A stretch of DNA of 64,000 nt from positions 1 through 64,000 of the forward strand of contig CAYGYG010000006.1 in assembly GCA_964354155.1 (NCBI GenBank), in the 5' to 3' direction. Under the pieces are notes generated by a model, which was not told where the DNA came from, made no database searches, and saw nothing but the letters and a program-made list of their open reading frames with translations. The position numbers were made by a program, and so were the translations under genes. Below are positions 26,101-33,656 of the stretch, piece by piece (positions within the stretch are counted from its first letter, which is position 1; each line of letters opens with the position of its first letter). The DNA is from CAYGYG01 sp964354155. GTDB taxonomy: Bacteria > Hydrothermota > Tepidihabitantia > SM23-42 > CAYGYG01.

Positions 26101-26224
26101 CAAGAAGATAGGCTTTGAACCCTGAATAGGCGAGGTCTAAAGAAGCTTGAATCCCGCCGATCCCGCCACCAATGACCAGGACGGCACCGATCTTGTCAAA
26201 TCGTCGTGTATCTTGGGTATTCAT
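23168..26224 (-). CDS. HdrA-like FAD/iron-sulfur protein, double-flavin form
   Basis: A 1018-residue relative of heterodisulfide reductase subunit A, the flavin bifurcation centre of Hdr complexes. It has a first FAD site (GGGIGG at 19-24), TFPTNDCSMC (57-66), ferredoxin clusters at 115-125 and 162-172, a canonical HdrA N-terminal-like part with CHCG (463-466), a second FAD site near residue 605 and two C-terminal [4Fe-4S] clusters (CAGCGVCSALCP, CKGCGTCVAACP). The first 385 residues are encoded in AT-rich DNA and the rest in GC-rich DNA, with the change near 25,070. Residues around 770-785 hold a small insertion encoded by a CCGCCTGAGGCGG word. It overlaps the upstream MvhD gene by 29 bp. 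Confidence 0.92.
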   Translation of the reverse strand: MNTQDTRRFDKIGAVLVIGGGIGGIQASLDLAYSGFKAYLLDSGPTIGGIMAMLDKTFPTNDCSMCIMAPKLVECGRHLNIKIIPNAEVESLTGEAGDFTVAIRRKARYVDMDKCTGCGECRKHCPIEIPDSFNQGLSQRKSVYIDYPQAVPAKYTIDKANCLGCGVCERVCLAGAIKYKEGDSTEEIRVGAIILSPGSVIFNAKNYSKFGYGVYKNVVTGLEFERILSASGPFHGHVLRPYEGKVPRRIAFIQCVGSRDPEAGVSYCSSVCCTYAIKECIIAKEHAKEGLETTIFYMDIRTFGKGFESYYERAKNEYGVRFIRAGVSKIDENPETKDLKIHFESEEGEIKEEDFDMVVLSVGLVPRDDMAHLAKKLRVNLNKHGFCRTSEFMPVDTLRDGVFVCGAFAGPKDIPETVTQASASAAKAMGLLAEARHTMITLKESPPEIDVTNQEPRIGVFVCHCGINIGGYVDVPKVVEFIKALPNVVYAENNLYTCSQDTQKRITEKIREHNLNRVVVASCTPRTHEPLFRETIREAGLNPYLFEMANIRDQCSWIHMNEPKEATRKAQDLLRMAVSKARHLSPLKRVEISVVQKALVVGGGVSGLVASLSLAEQGFEVFLVERDKELGGHARHIYSTLEGRDVQSFLNKTIQKVRDNKLIRVYAGASLESIAGFIGNYETEILKPDGSKEKVKHGIVIVATGANEYTPTEYLYGQDNKVVTQRELEEKLYNHSSASGGIQPFNYDNIVMLQCIGSRDEQHPYCSRICCMQAVKNALRILEVNPLANIYVLYKDVRTYGLKEDFYHKAREAGIIFVRYDDEHKPGLHRTVDGRLMMSVFEPILQESIELAPDLIVLSTGIEPNKDSEHLAKMLKVPLNSEGFFLEAHVKLRPVDFATEGIFVAGLAHNPKTIDEAIGQAEAASARASTILAYDKYYAEATISCVNEELCAGCGVCSALCPYEAIELTAVDGKRKSKVNEALCKGCGTCVAACPSGAMEQYGFTKQQVFAMLDALSE

Positions 26225-26948
26225 CTTTTATTTCCGAAAGTGTGACGACCCCTTTTTCCTGCAATGAACAGATCTCGTTAAAAACTTCATCAGGAGGAAT
26301 GGTTAGTACAGATGCGATCTCAGGCACTGAGCAGGCTTTGTCTTTTACAAAGCGTAATATTCGAGCCCTGATAAATTCCCGCAGCAGGATCTTCTCGGTC
26401 TTACTCCGGAATTCATCGGCTGGAATCTTTTCGCCATAGACGTTTTCTTTTTCGGTCACCTGCCACTCTACTCCGGTCAGATGGCGAAATACCTCACTGC
26501 CAACAACATCCCGGACCGCCCACAGCATATCTGTCACTTCATTGGTTCTGGCTAAAGGGCCTATCTCTTTTATTTGTTTCACGAAGTTATTAACGAGACT
26601 GGCAAATCTCTCGCCTTCAGCCGCGGAAACCCAATCTAAGTAGAGCCTCTGCTGTCCAACGCCTGTTAACGAAAGGAGTTTCTGCACACCGATAATCCGT
26701 TTTTCTGCATGGTAATTCCCATTCAGATAGTGACAATCGCCGAAATGGCAGCCCAACACCATGACTCCGTCGATATGTCTTAGAAACGCATCAATGAGAA
26801 AAATAGGATCCACACGACCTGAACACATTACCCTAATTACCCTGATGTTGGGCGCATATTTAATCCGGGAAACACCAGCCAGATCAGCTCCGGCATAGGA
26901 ACACCAATTGCATAGGAAACCAAGGATTCTGGGGTTAAAATCATTCAC
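26196..26948 (-). CDS. MvhD-like protein with C-terminal winged-helix extension
   Basis: A 250-residue protein. Residues 1-140 are the MvhD domain (LCNWCSYAGADLAG with Cys13 and Cys16, MCSGRVDP, GCHFGDCHY). Residues about 140-250 are an extra part whose end (RILRFVKDKACSVPEIASVL and then EVFNEICSLQEKGVVTL) reads like a winged helix-turn-helix. The extension may bind a partner rather than DNA; I cannot tell. It sits one base after the giant HdrA gene and overlaps the next hdrA, so the three are probably translated together. Confidence 0.87.
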   Translation of the reverse strand: MNDFNPRILGFLCNWCSYAGADLAGVSRIKYAPNIRVIRVMCSGRVDPIFLIDAFLRHIDGVMVLGCHFGDCHYLNGNYHAEKRIIGVQKLLSLTGVGQQRLYLDWVSAAEGERFASLVNNFVKQIKEIGPLARTNEVTDMLWAVRDVVGSEVFRHLTGVEWQVTEKENVYGEKIPADEFRSKTEKILLREFIRARILRFVKDKACSVPEIASVLTIPPDEVFNEICSLQEKGVVTLSEIKDEYPRYTTI

Positions 26949-26949
26949 A

Positions 26950-29900
26950 TCAACCAGCCAGTGCTTCTATCTGAGCTTCGATCTGATCATTCGTGAAGTG
27001 CTTCATGATAATCGCCTGTTGTGGACAGGATGATGCACAGCTGCCACAACCTTTGCAGGAAGCATAAACGACCTCGGAACGATTGCCCTTTTCAGTCTTT
27101 TTTGCGTGATGGGCTTGAAATGCGCAAAGATTTTCGCAAATGCCGCAACCTATGCACCGGTCTTCATCGACATATGCCACTGCAGGCAAAACATCAATCG
27201 AGTCCTTCGCCAGAATAATCCCGGCCCGATTCGCCGCGGCAATAGCCTGGACGATGGCCTCGTCAAGATGCTTCGGTGAATGAGCCAGACCGCAGATAAA
27301 TATCCCGTCGGTGGCAAAGTCAACCGGGCGTAGTTTCATATGGGCTTCAAGGAAGAAACCGTCTTCATTCAAGGGTACCTTCAATAGCTGGGCAGTCTCT
27401 TTGTTTGTTTGATCGGGAATCACGCCGGTGCTGAGGACAACAAGGTCGGCCGGTAACTCGATTTTTTCGTCAAGGATAGGGTCTCTGACTTCGACCGAAA
27501 GACGATCCGGCATGGTTTTTAACTCTGGTTTGAAATTGTCGTCGTATCTGATGAAAATGACACCCTGATCCCTTGCTTTTTGATAATAGATTTCGCTAAA
27601 GCCGTAACTCCTGACATCCTTGTAAAGAATGGCAACCTCAGCTGAAGGATTCTGCGCTTTGATGGACAATGCATTTTTTATGGCTTTGGTGCAGCATATG
27701 CGGCTACAATACTTTCGGTCCGCATCCCTTGAGCCGATGCACTGGATCATTATAACAGAAGTCAGATGAGAGATGTCAGACGTCAGATATTTTTCTCCGA
27801 TCCGATTTCCAACGTCCAACTTCTTGCTGCTTGCCTCTTCAAGCCGTATTTCCAACTCGCGCTGGGTAATGACGCGTTTGTCTTTGCCGTACAGATATTC
27901 GGTCGGCTTGTATTCCTGGGCACCGGTCGCAACGATTACTGTGCCATGTTCAAGCTCTACTGATGCTTCGCCGGTACGGATCCTTGTCTTGAAATTGCCA
28001 ATATATCCTGAAACCATTTCCACCCTACTATTATTGTATAGACGGATATTAGGATGGGATTTTACCTTGCCAATAAGGCCATCGAGATAATGCTTGACTT
28101 CCCGGCCGTCGATTGTATGGTGGAAATTGCGTGCATTGCCACCCAATTCTGTTTCCCGTTCCACCAGGAATACTTCATAGCCCTGATTGGCCAGCGTAAT
28201 GGCTGCATTTAAGCCACTGACCCCACCACCGATAACCAAGCCTTTCTGCAGCACGGGAATGGTAATGGCGGGGAGAGATTCCAAAAGAATAGACCGAGCA
28301 CAGGCCATTTTCACAAGATCCTTTGCCTTTTCTGTCGCTTCTTCAGGTTGAAGCGAATGCACCCAAGAACACTGGTCTCGTATATTGGCAAACTCCAGAA
28401 GATACCTGTTTAATCCTTTTTCCCTGATTGTTTCCTGAAATAGCGGCTCGTGGGTTCTGGGTGTGCAAGCTGCAACAACAACGCGGTTCAGGTTATGTTT
28501 TTCAATCATCTCCTTGATATGCCGCTGGGCATCTTCTGAACAAGAATAGAGATTATCTTCGGCGTAGGCAACATTGGGCAGTGTTTTTGCATATTCTACC
28601 ACCGTTTTCACATCCACGGTTCCCGCGATGTTTATTCCGCAATGACAGATAAAAGTGCCGATTCTCGCTGCCTGTTCTGAAACATCAATCTCCGCAGGGT
28701 AATCGTACTTTTTGACCAGCGTATTCCTTTCTTCTTTAAGTAACTCAATGGCTCTCCCGGCTGCGGCACTGGCTTCGGTCACCGTTTCTGGAATATCCTT
28801 GGGTGCGGAAACGGCACCGCATGCATATACACCTGGTCGCGTGGTTTCGACCATCGAGAAAGGAAGCGTCTTGAGAAAATTCCAATCAGCCAGCTCCACT
28901 TTACAGATCTCAGCCAACCGTTTGATTTCTTCCCTTGGTCTTAAACCGACGGACAATACCACCATGTCGAATTCTTCTTTCGTTAGTACGCCATCCTCGT
29001 CTTCATAGTGCAGCAACAGGTTTTTCTTTTCCTTGGACTCGGAAAGCTCGCCAATGAGCGCCCGCTTGAATTTTACACCGTATTCTTTCTTCGCGCGCTC
29101 GTAATAGGCATCAAAGCCTTTACCGAATGTTCTTATATCATTGCAGAATATTGTGCACTCGGTACGGCGCGAGTGTTCCCTGATTAGTATGGCTTCCTTG
29201 ATTGCATAAACGCAACAGACCGAGGAGCAGTATCCGCTGCCCAGCTTCGTATCCCGCGAGCCTACACACTGAATAAAAGCAATCTTCTTCGGTTCCGTTT
29301 GGTCCGAAAGCCGGCGCAGGTGCCCATGAAACGGTCCCGAAGCGTTCAAAATTCTTTCTAATTCAATAGACTTAATAACATTCGGATATTGCCCGTAGCC
29401 ATACATTGATTTCAGACGAGCATTAAATGTCTCAACACCTGGAGCAAGAACAATGGCGCCAACCTTAAGGTTGATGGTTTTTCCCTCGAGATTGTGGTTG
29501 ATGGCTTTTGGTTCACAGACTTTCACACACTCGGCGCATTCGCAGCAGATCGCGCAAGCGATGCATCTCTCGGCTTCCTTTTTTGCTGTTTCTTCATCGT
29601 AACCGAACTCAACTTCGTCAAATCCTTGACGCTTGTTGACTTCAGTTTTCGGCATTACCGCCCTTGGCGCCTTCCGTTTTAGTTTCAATTCTTCTGGCTG
29701 AGGACACGCTTTTTTCCATTCCTTATGCACAATCGTAATACCCCTGATACTGGCATCAATCACGTCCGCGGCTTTTTTACCGGCCGCAACCGCTTCGATC
29801 ACGGTTGCCGGACCCGTGACGACATCTCCGCCTGCATAGACACCCTTTACCGTCGTCTCAAGCGTCTCCGGGTCGACGACCAGGGTTCCCCATTTCGTTC

Positions 29901-31398
29901 TCCCGTATTCCTTGCCCAGCCAATCGATTTGCGGTTTTTGGGAGATCGCAATAATAATATTATCAACCGGGATCCTGAATTCGCTTCCGGGAATCGGTAT
30001 TGGTCGCCTCCGGCCGGAAGCATCGGGTTCACCGAGTTCCATACGGACGCATGCTATGGCCTGAACACTTTCTTCACCATGGATTTTTGAAGGTGCAACA
30101 AGATATTCAATCTTAACACCTTCCTTTTCCGCCTCCTCTATTTCCCACGCGTTGGCCGGCATTTCCTTGCGGGAACGGCGATAAAGAATGGTTACTTCGC
30201 TGCCGAGTCTCTTGGCCACTCTCGCGGCATCGATCGCGGCGTTACCACCACCAATGACGGATACGTTCTTACCCAATCTGACATTATCACCTAAATTTAC
30301 TTTCTTTAGGAAATCGATGCAGTGGATCACACCCTCTAGGTTTTCCCCCTCGACATCCAGTTTCATCTCCTCATAAGCTCCCGTTGCCAGGAAGACCGCC
30401 CGGTACTCAGTGGTCAAATTGGCAATACCTATTGTCTCGCCGATCTTGATACCAGTTCTGATTTGAACGCCAAATGATTTTATATAGTCAATATCAGCCG
30501 CGATGGCGTGCCGCGGCAACCGGAATTCAGGTATGCCCAAGACGAGCATCCCGCCGGCAACTTTTTCAGCTTCATATACCGTGACTTGATAGTTCTTCAA
30601 GGCCAGAAAATAGGCGCAGGACAAACCGCCCGGGCCGGAACCGATTATCGCGATTTTTTCACCGGTCGGTTTGTTCTTTTCTGACGCGATGTGGTCGGGG
30701 TGATTACGGTCGGCGATAAATCTCTTTAGCGAAGCAATGGCGATCGGCTCATCCACCTCACCGCGTGCACACTCGGTTTCGCAGGGGTGATTGCATACCC
30801 GTCCACAAACACTAGCAAAGGGATTGGCTTGTCGTTCCAGGTCAAGCGCTTCCTTATATTTTCCGGCGCGGATAAGCGCGAGATAACCTTGAGCATTAAC
30901 ACCGGCAGGGCATGCTATACGACAGGGCGCGTGTCCAAGTTTTGAAATGGCGAATTTATTCGGAACTGCCTGGGGAAAGGGCCGGTAGATTGCTTTTCTT
31001 GAAACAATATCACATTCAAATGCATTTGCCGTGTAGACCGGGCACGCCAAATCACACTCGCCGCAGCCATTGCATTTTTCCCAATCCACAAATGGTGATT
31101 TCTGCCTGACCTTGACATTGAAATTCCCGGCTTCGCCATTCACTTCTTCCAGATCGGCATAAGGTATCAGCTCGATATTAGGATGCCGGGCAGCACTCAC
31201 GAGTTTCGGGGCCAAGATACACATTGAGCAGTCGTTGGTCGGAAAAGTCTTATCAAGCTGTGCCATGATCCCGCCAATGCTGGGGTCTTTTTCAACAAGA
31301 CAAACCTTGAAGCCGGAATCAGCCAAGTCCAGGGCAGCTTGAACCCCGCCGATACCACCACCCACGACTAAAACCGCACCAATCTTGTTGTTATTCAT
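26950..31398 (-). CDS. Giant HdrA fused with a GltD/NfnB-like NAD(P)H oxidoreductase domain
   Basis: A 1482-residue flavoprotein. Order: FAD site GGGIGG (13-18), TFPTNDCSMC (51-60), ferredoxin cluster at 109-119, then an inserted glutamate-synthase-small-subunit-like module at about 159-560 (CRIACPAG 159-166, CGRVCNHPCETEC 198-210, FAD site IIGSGPGGLS 251-260, NAD(P) site VIGGGNAAIDAARVAKR 381-397, YAGGDVVTGP 521-530), a second cluster at 612-628, HdrA core with CHCG (918-921), a second FAD site GGGVSG (1057-1062) and two C-terminal [4Fe-4S] clusters (1415-1425, 1448-1459). Three flavin sites and a pyridine nucleotide site suggest direct coupling of NAD(P)H to HdrA. Residues about 1190-1215 are encoded by a repeat word. 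Confidence 0.92.
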   Translation of the reverse strand: MNNNKIGAVLVVGGGIGGVQAALDLADSGFKVCLVEKDPSIGGIMAQLDKTFPTNDCSMCILAPKLVSAARHPNIELIPYADLEEVNGEAGNFNVKVRQKSPFVDWEKCNGCGECDLACPVYTANAFECDIVSRKAIYRPFPQAVPNKFAISKLGHAPCRIACPAGVNAQGYLALIRAGKYKEALDLERQANPFASVCGRVCNHPCETECARGEVDEPIAIASLKRFIADRNHPDHIASEKNKPTGEKIAIIGSGPGGLSCAYFLALKNYQVTVYEAEKVAGGMLVLGIPEFRLPRHAIAADIDYIKSFGVQIRTGIKIGETIGIANLTTEYRAVFLATGAYEEMKLDVEGENLEGVIHCIDFLKKVNLGDNVRLGKNVSVIGGGNAAIDAARVAKRLGSEVTILYRRSRKEMPANAWEIEEAEKEGVKIEYLVAPSKIHGEESVQAIACVRMELGEPDASGRRRPIPIPGSEFRIPVDNIIIAISQKPQIDWLGKEYGRTKWGTLVVDPETLETTVKGVYAGGDVVTGPATVIEAVAAGKKAADVIDASIRGITIVHKEWKKACPQPEELKLKRKAPRAVMPKTEVNKRQGFDEVEFGYDEETAKKEAERCIACAICCECAECVKVCEPKAINHNLEGKTINLKVGAIVLAPGVETFNARLKSMYGYGQYPNVIKSIELERILNASGPFHGHLRRLSDQTEPKKIAFIQCVGSRDTKLGSGYCSSVCCVYAIKEAILIREHSRRTECTIFCNDIRTFGKGFDAYYERAKKEYGVKFKRALIGELSESKEKKNLLLHYEDEDGVLTKEEFDMVVLSVGLRPREEIKRLAEICKVELADWNFLKTLPFSMVETTRPGVYACGAVSAPKDIPETVTEASAAAGRAIELLKEERNTLVKKYDYPAEIDVSEQAARIGTFICHCGINIAGTVDVKTVVEYAKTLPNVAYAEDNLYSCSEDAQRHIKEMIEKHNLNRVVVAACTPRTHEPLFQETIREKGLNRYLLEFANIRDQCSWVHSLQPEEATEKAKDLVKMACARSILLESLPAITIPVLQKGLVIGGGVSGLNAAITLANQGYEVFLVERETELGGNARNFHHTIDGREVKHYLDGLIGKVKSHPNIRLYNNSRVEMVSGYIGNFKTRIRTGEASVELEHGTVIVATGAQEYKPTEYLYGKDKRVITQRELEIRLEEASSKKLDVGNRIGEKYLTSDISHLTSVIMIQCIGSRDADRKYCSRICCTKAIKNALSIKAQNPSAEVAILYKDVRSYGFSEIYYQKARDQGVIFIRYDDNFKPELKTMPDRLSVEVRDPILDEKIELPADLVVLSTGVIPDQTNKETAQLLKVPLNEDGFFLEAHMKLRPVDFATDGIFICGLAHSPKHLDEAIVQAIAAANRAGIILAKDSIDVLPAVAYVDEDRCIGCGICENLCAFQAHHAKKTEKGNRSEVVYASCKGCGSCASSCPQQAIIMKHFTNDQIEAQIEALAG
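27757..27834 (-). repeat. Repeat word inserted in frame within giant hdrA
   Basis: Minus strand reads ATATCTGACGTCTGACATC and further CTGAC words, typical of intergenic repeats, yet it is translated as about 26 residues (including KYLTSDISHLTSV) between TQRELE and the conserved IQCIGSRD. The paralog at 23168-26224 has a different, shorter insertion at the same point. Confidence 0.6.
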
Positions 31399-31410
31399 GA
31401 ATCATGTGAC

Positions 31411-31465
31411 CAAAACGACTTACGTTTTGTTTGAACTTTGGGATTTGGGTTTTGGATTTTGAATC
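31411..31465. repeat. Hairpin and TTTGGG/GGATTT words between hdrB and giant hdrA
   Basis: CAAAACG-ACTTA-CGTTTTG is a perfect 7-bp stem (31411-31429), followed by TTTGGGATTTGGGTTTTGG (31438-31456). It fills the 72-bp space between the two genes and belongs to the same word-like style as other gaps. Confidence 0.5.
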
Positions 31466-31470
31466 CGCGA

Positions 31471-32355
31471 TCATTGTCCCTTGATTTTTTCCAACAGCGT
31501 TCTTGTTGACACCCGGTTCATCCTGAGCCCGAGCGCCTTCTCGTCCAGACCTAATGCCAGGCCCAGTAATTGTGGATAGTACAGAACCGGCAGATTGTAT
31601 TGCTCATTGAACTTCTGTTCCATTTTTTTCTGATTGTCATCAAGCATCACACTGCAGAACGGGCACATCAAGACAATCGCATCGGTTGAATTCTTGGACA
31701 GGGCTTGAAGCTTCGGGCGGGCCAGCGCATAAGCCAGGTCCTCGTTAATGGCCAGGATCCCGGCTCCACAGCATCTCAGTTTCAGTGGATAGTCGACGGT
31801 CTCCGCGCCAGTAAGACGTATGAGTTCATCTAGCGAGAAAGGATTCTCCGGGTCTTCTGGATTGTTGTAGATGTCGGTGGGTTTCAGATAATGGCATCCA
31901 TAGTGAGGGGCAAGTTTCAGACTCGATAACTTTCTCATTATCCGTTTTGCGATCTCCTTTATGCCAATGTCTTCATAAAGGATTTTCACAAAGTGCTTAA
32001 CGACGATATTCTTGCTTAGACGATACTCAACACTTTGCTTCCTTAACATTCCAAGCATTCTGCTCTTTTCATCAAAATTCTCATTGAGCTGTTTGTTCAC
32101 TTCGGTGAGCGAACTTGTGCAGGCACTGCAGAGGGTGCAGATGCTCAACCCTTTGTCTTCTGCGGCCAGTATATTGCGACCCGCCATAAGGAAAAATGTC
32201 TCATGGCTTACTGATTTTAGAGGAAATCCGCAACATTCAAAATCATCTAGATCAACAAGTTCAATATCCAGGAGTTTGGCTACTTCTCTCGCGGCGATCT
32301 CATAATTTCTACCCCGGCCCAAGACGGTGCAACCTGGGAAAAATGCGTATCTCAT
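31471..32355 (-). CDS. HdrB-like heterodisulfide reductase subunit B
   Basis: A 294-residue protein with two CCG domains: the first with FECCGFPL and CTLCSACTSS, the second with LRCCGAGIL and CPFCSVML. In HdrB these ligate non-cubane [4Fe-4S] clusters that reduce disulfides. ATG at 32355 is chosen because GAGG stands five bases before it; the GTG at 32361 overlaps the hdrC stop. It follows hdrC by two bases. The substrate need not be CoM-S-S-CoB, since no methanogenesis genes are seen. Confidence 0.92.
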   Translation of the reverse strand: MRYAFFPGCTVLGRGRNYEIAAREVAKLLDIELVDLDDFECCGFPLKSVSHETFFLMAGRNILAAEDKGLSICTLCSACTSSLTEVNKQLNENFDEKSRMLGMLRKQSVEYRLSKNIVVKHFVKILYEDIGIKEIAKRIMRKLSSLKLAPHYGCHYLKPTDIYNNPEDPENPFSLDELIRLTGAETVDYPLKLRCCGAGILAINEDLAYALARPKLQALSKNSTDAIVLMCPFCSVMLDDNQKKMEQKFNEQYNLPVLYYPQLLGLALGLDEKALGLRMNRVSTRTLLEKIKGQ

Positions 32356-32357
32356 AA

Positions 32358-32840
32358 TCACCTCTTCACGAGTTTGTCAAGTCCAACCAGCTCGATAATT
32401 TTCGCTGTGAAACCTTTGGGTTTGGCAACCTTCGGTAAGCCTAATGCCGTCCGCTTGTTATTATCGAATTCATCAATGTCGTAAAGCCGGCACTGTTTTT
32501 TGAGGATATCGATTTGCATTGCAAATGAAGGATGGATGTGGCCTTCTTTTACCGCGCGGTTCTTGATCGCATTAATAACATCGGTAAAGCGCACTCCCTG
32601 GGGGCACCGCTCGGTGCAGGCGTAGCATGTTGAGCAGAACCAGATGAAGTCACTTTTCAAGACTCGCTCCTTCATGCCTAAGAGGACCATGCGAATTATC
32701 CGACGCGGGTTGTAGCGCTGGTCAATCTCTCTTACCGGGCAACTGGCGGTGCAAATACCGCAGGCAAAACACAGCTTGATATTCTCACCGCCCGGTTCCT
32801 GAGCGATCTCGTATTTGAACTTGGGATATAGCTCTTCCAT
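32358..32840 (-). CDS. HdrC-like heterodisulfide reductase subunit C
   Basis: A 160-residue small ferredoxin-type subunit with two [4Fe-4S] motifs (CFACGICTASCP, CSTCYACTERCP). It links HdrA to HdrB. The ATG at 32840 has GGAGG six bases upstream; this GGAGG also encodes the last codons of the preceding double-receiver gene, so the two are coupled. Another ATG at 32846 is directly against the ribosome site and is unlikely. Confidence 0.92.
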   Translation of the reverse strand: MEELYPKFKYEIAQEPGGENIKLCFACGICTASCPVREIDQRYNPRRIIRMVLLGMKERVLKSDFIWFCSTCYACTERCPQGVRFTDVINAIKNRAVKEGHIHPSFAMQIDILKKQCRLYDIDEFDNNKRTALGLPKVAKPKGFTAKIIELVGLDKLVKR

Positions 32841-32842
32841 GC

Positions 32843-33640
32843 TCATCCTCCATAAAACGTTAAATGCTTTTCGATTTTCTTCAAGAATGTTTGGGTATCG
32901 AACGGCTTGCTGATGTAGTCATCGGCCAGATGGTCAATGGCAATGTCCATGCCGTATTCGGGACGGGATAGCTGCTGACCGATTGCGGTGAGCATGATGA
33001 TCGGTATCGGGCGGGTCTGGGCGCTTTTGCGCAGTTCGTAGCAAACCGTGTAGCCATCCTTGCCGGGCATGATCACGTCGAGTAGGATAAGGTCCGGGGA
33101 TTCGAAACGAGCCTTGGCCAAGCCTTCCTCGCCGTCCTTGGCGGTGAGGACCTCGTAACCGTGGGCAACCAGAACCTGTTTGGCCGATTCCAGCAGATCG
33201 GGATCATCATCGACCACAAGGATTCTGGCCTTCTGCCGCTTTTCTTTTTCCTGAGAGCCGCTCTTGGCGAGAAGCCGGCGGATCGCGTCGAGTAGTTTCG
33301 ATGAATCGACCGGTTTCGAAATGTACATATCGGCCTTGTGTTCTTTTGCGATATTCTCGGTATAGCCGCCCGGCTGGGCACTGACTGAGGTGAGCAGGAT
33401 GATTGGTATCGAGACGCAGTCGGGATCGTCCTTCAGCTCTCGACAAACCGAGAATCCGTTGATATCAGGAAGCATTACATCGAGGACGATAACGGCCGGA
33501 CGATCCTTGCGGGCGTGCTCAAGTCCCTCCTTACCGGTCGGGGTAAGGAAGACATCATACCCAGCCTGCTCAAGAACCGACCTGGTGGCAGCACCGAAGT
33601 CCGGATCATCGTCAACCAAAAGGATTTTCGTTTTCTTCAT
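32843..33640 (-). CDS. Double-receiver response regulator
   Basis: A 265-residue cytoplasmic protein made of two receiver domains and no output domain. Receiver 1 has the acidic pocket DDD (10-12), Asp54 and Lys109; receiver 2 has VVDDD (142-146), Asp188 and a terminal YISKPF lysine. It may act by protein contact or as a phosphate relay. The start at 33640 follows an AGGAG-type site; earlier in-frame codons belong to the preceding kinase gene. It sits between a receiver-kinase hybrid and hdrC, hence an intimate link between signalling and the Hdr complex. Confidence 0.9.
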   Translation of the reverse strand: MKKTKILLVDDDPDFGAATRSVLEQAGYDVFLTPTGKEGLEHARKDRPAVIVLDVMLPDINGFSVCRELKDDPDCVSIPIILLTSVSAQPGGYTENIAKEHKADMYISKPVDSSKLLDAIRRLLAKSGSQEKEKRQKARILVVDDDPDLLESAKQVLVAHGYEVLTAKDGEEGLAKARFESPDLILLDVIMPGKDGYTVCYELRKSAQTRPIPIIMLTAIGQQLSRPEYGMDIAIDHLADDYISKPFDTQTFLKKIEKHLTFYGG

Positions 33641-33656
33641 GTCTTCTCCTGTAGGT

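Noticed and set aside
25065..32840. Genomic island with integrase or transposase
   Set aside because: The segment is compositionally distinct but holds only hdr and mvhD genes; no mobility gene, tRNA end or direct repeats at its borders were seen.
31471..32840. Methanogen heterodisulfide reductase as evidence for an archaeon
   Set aside because: Promoters, Shine-Dalgarno sites, FtsH, PBP1C, RnfA-G and TatA are bacterial; Hdr-like sets are common in anaerobic bacteria.
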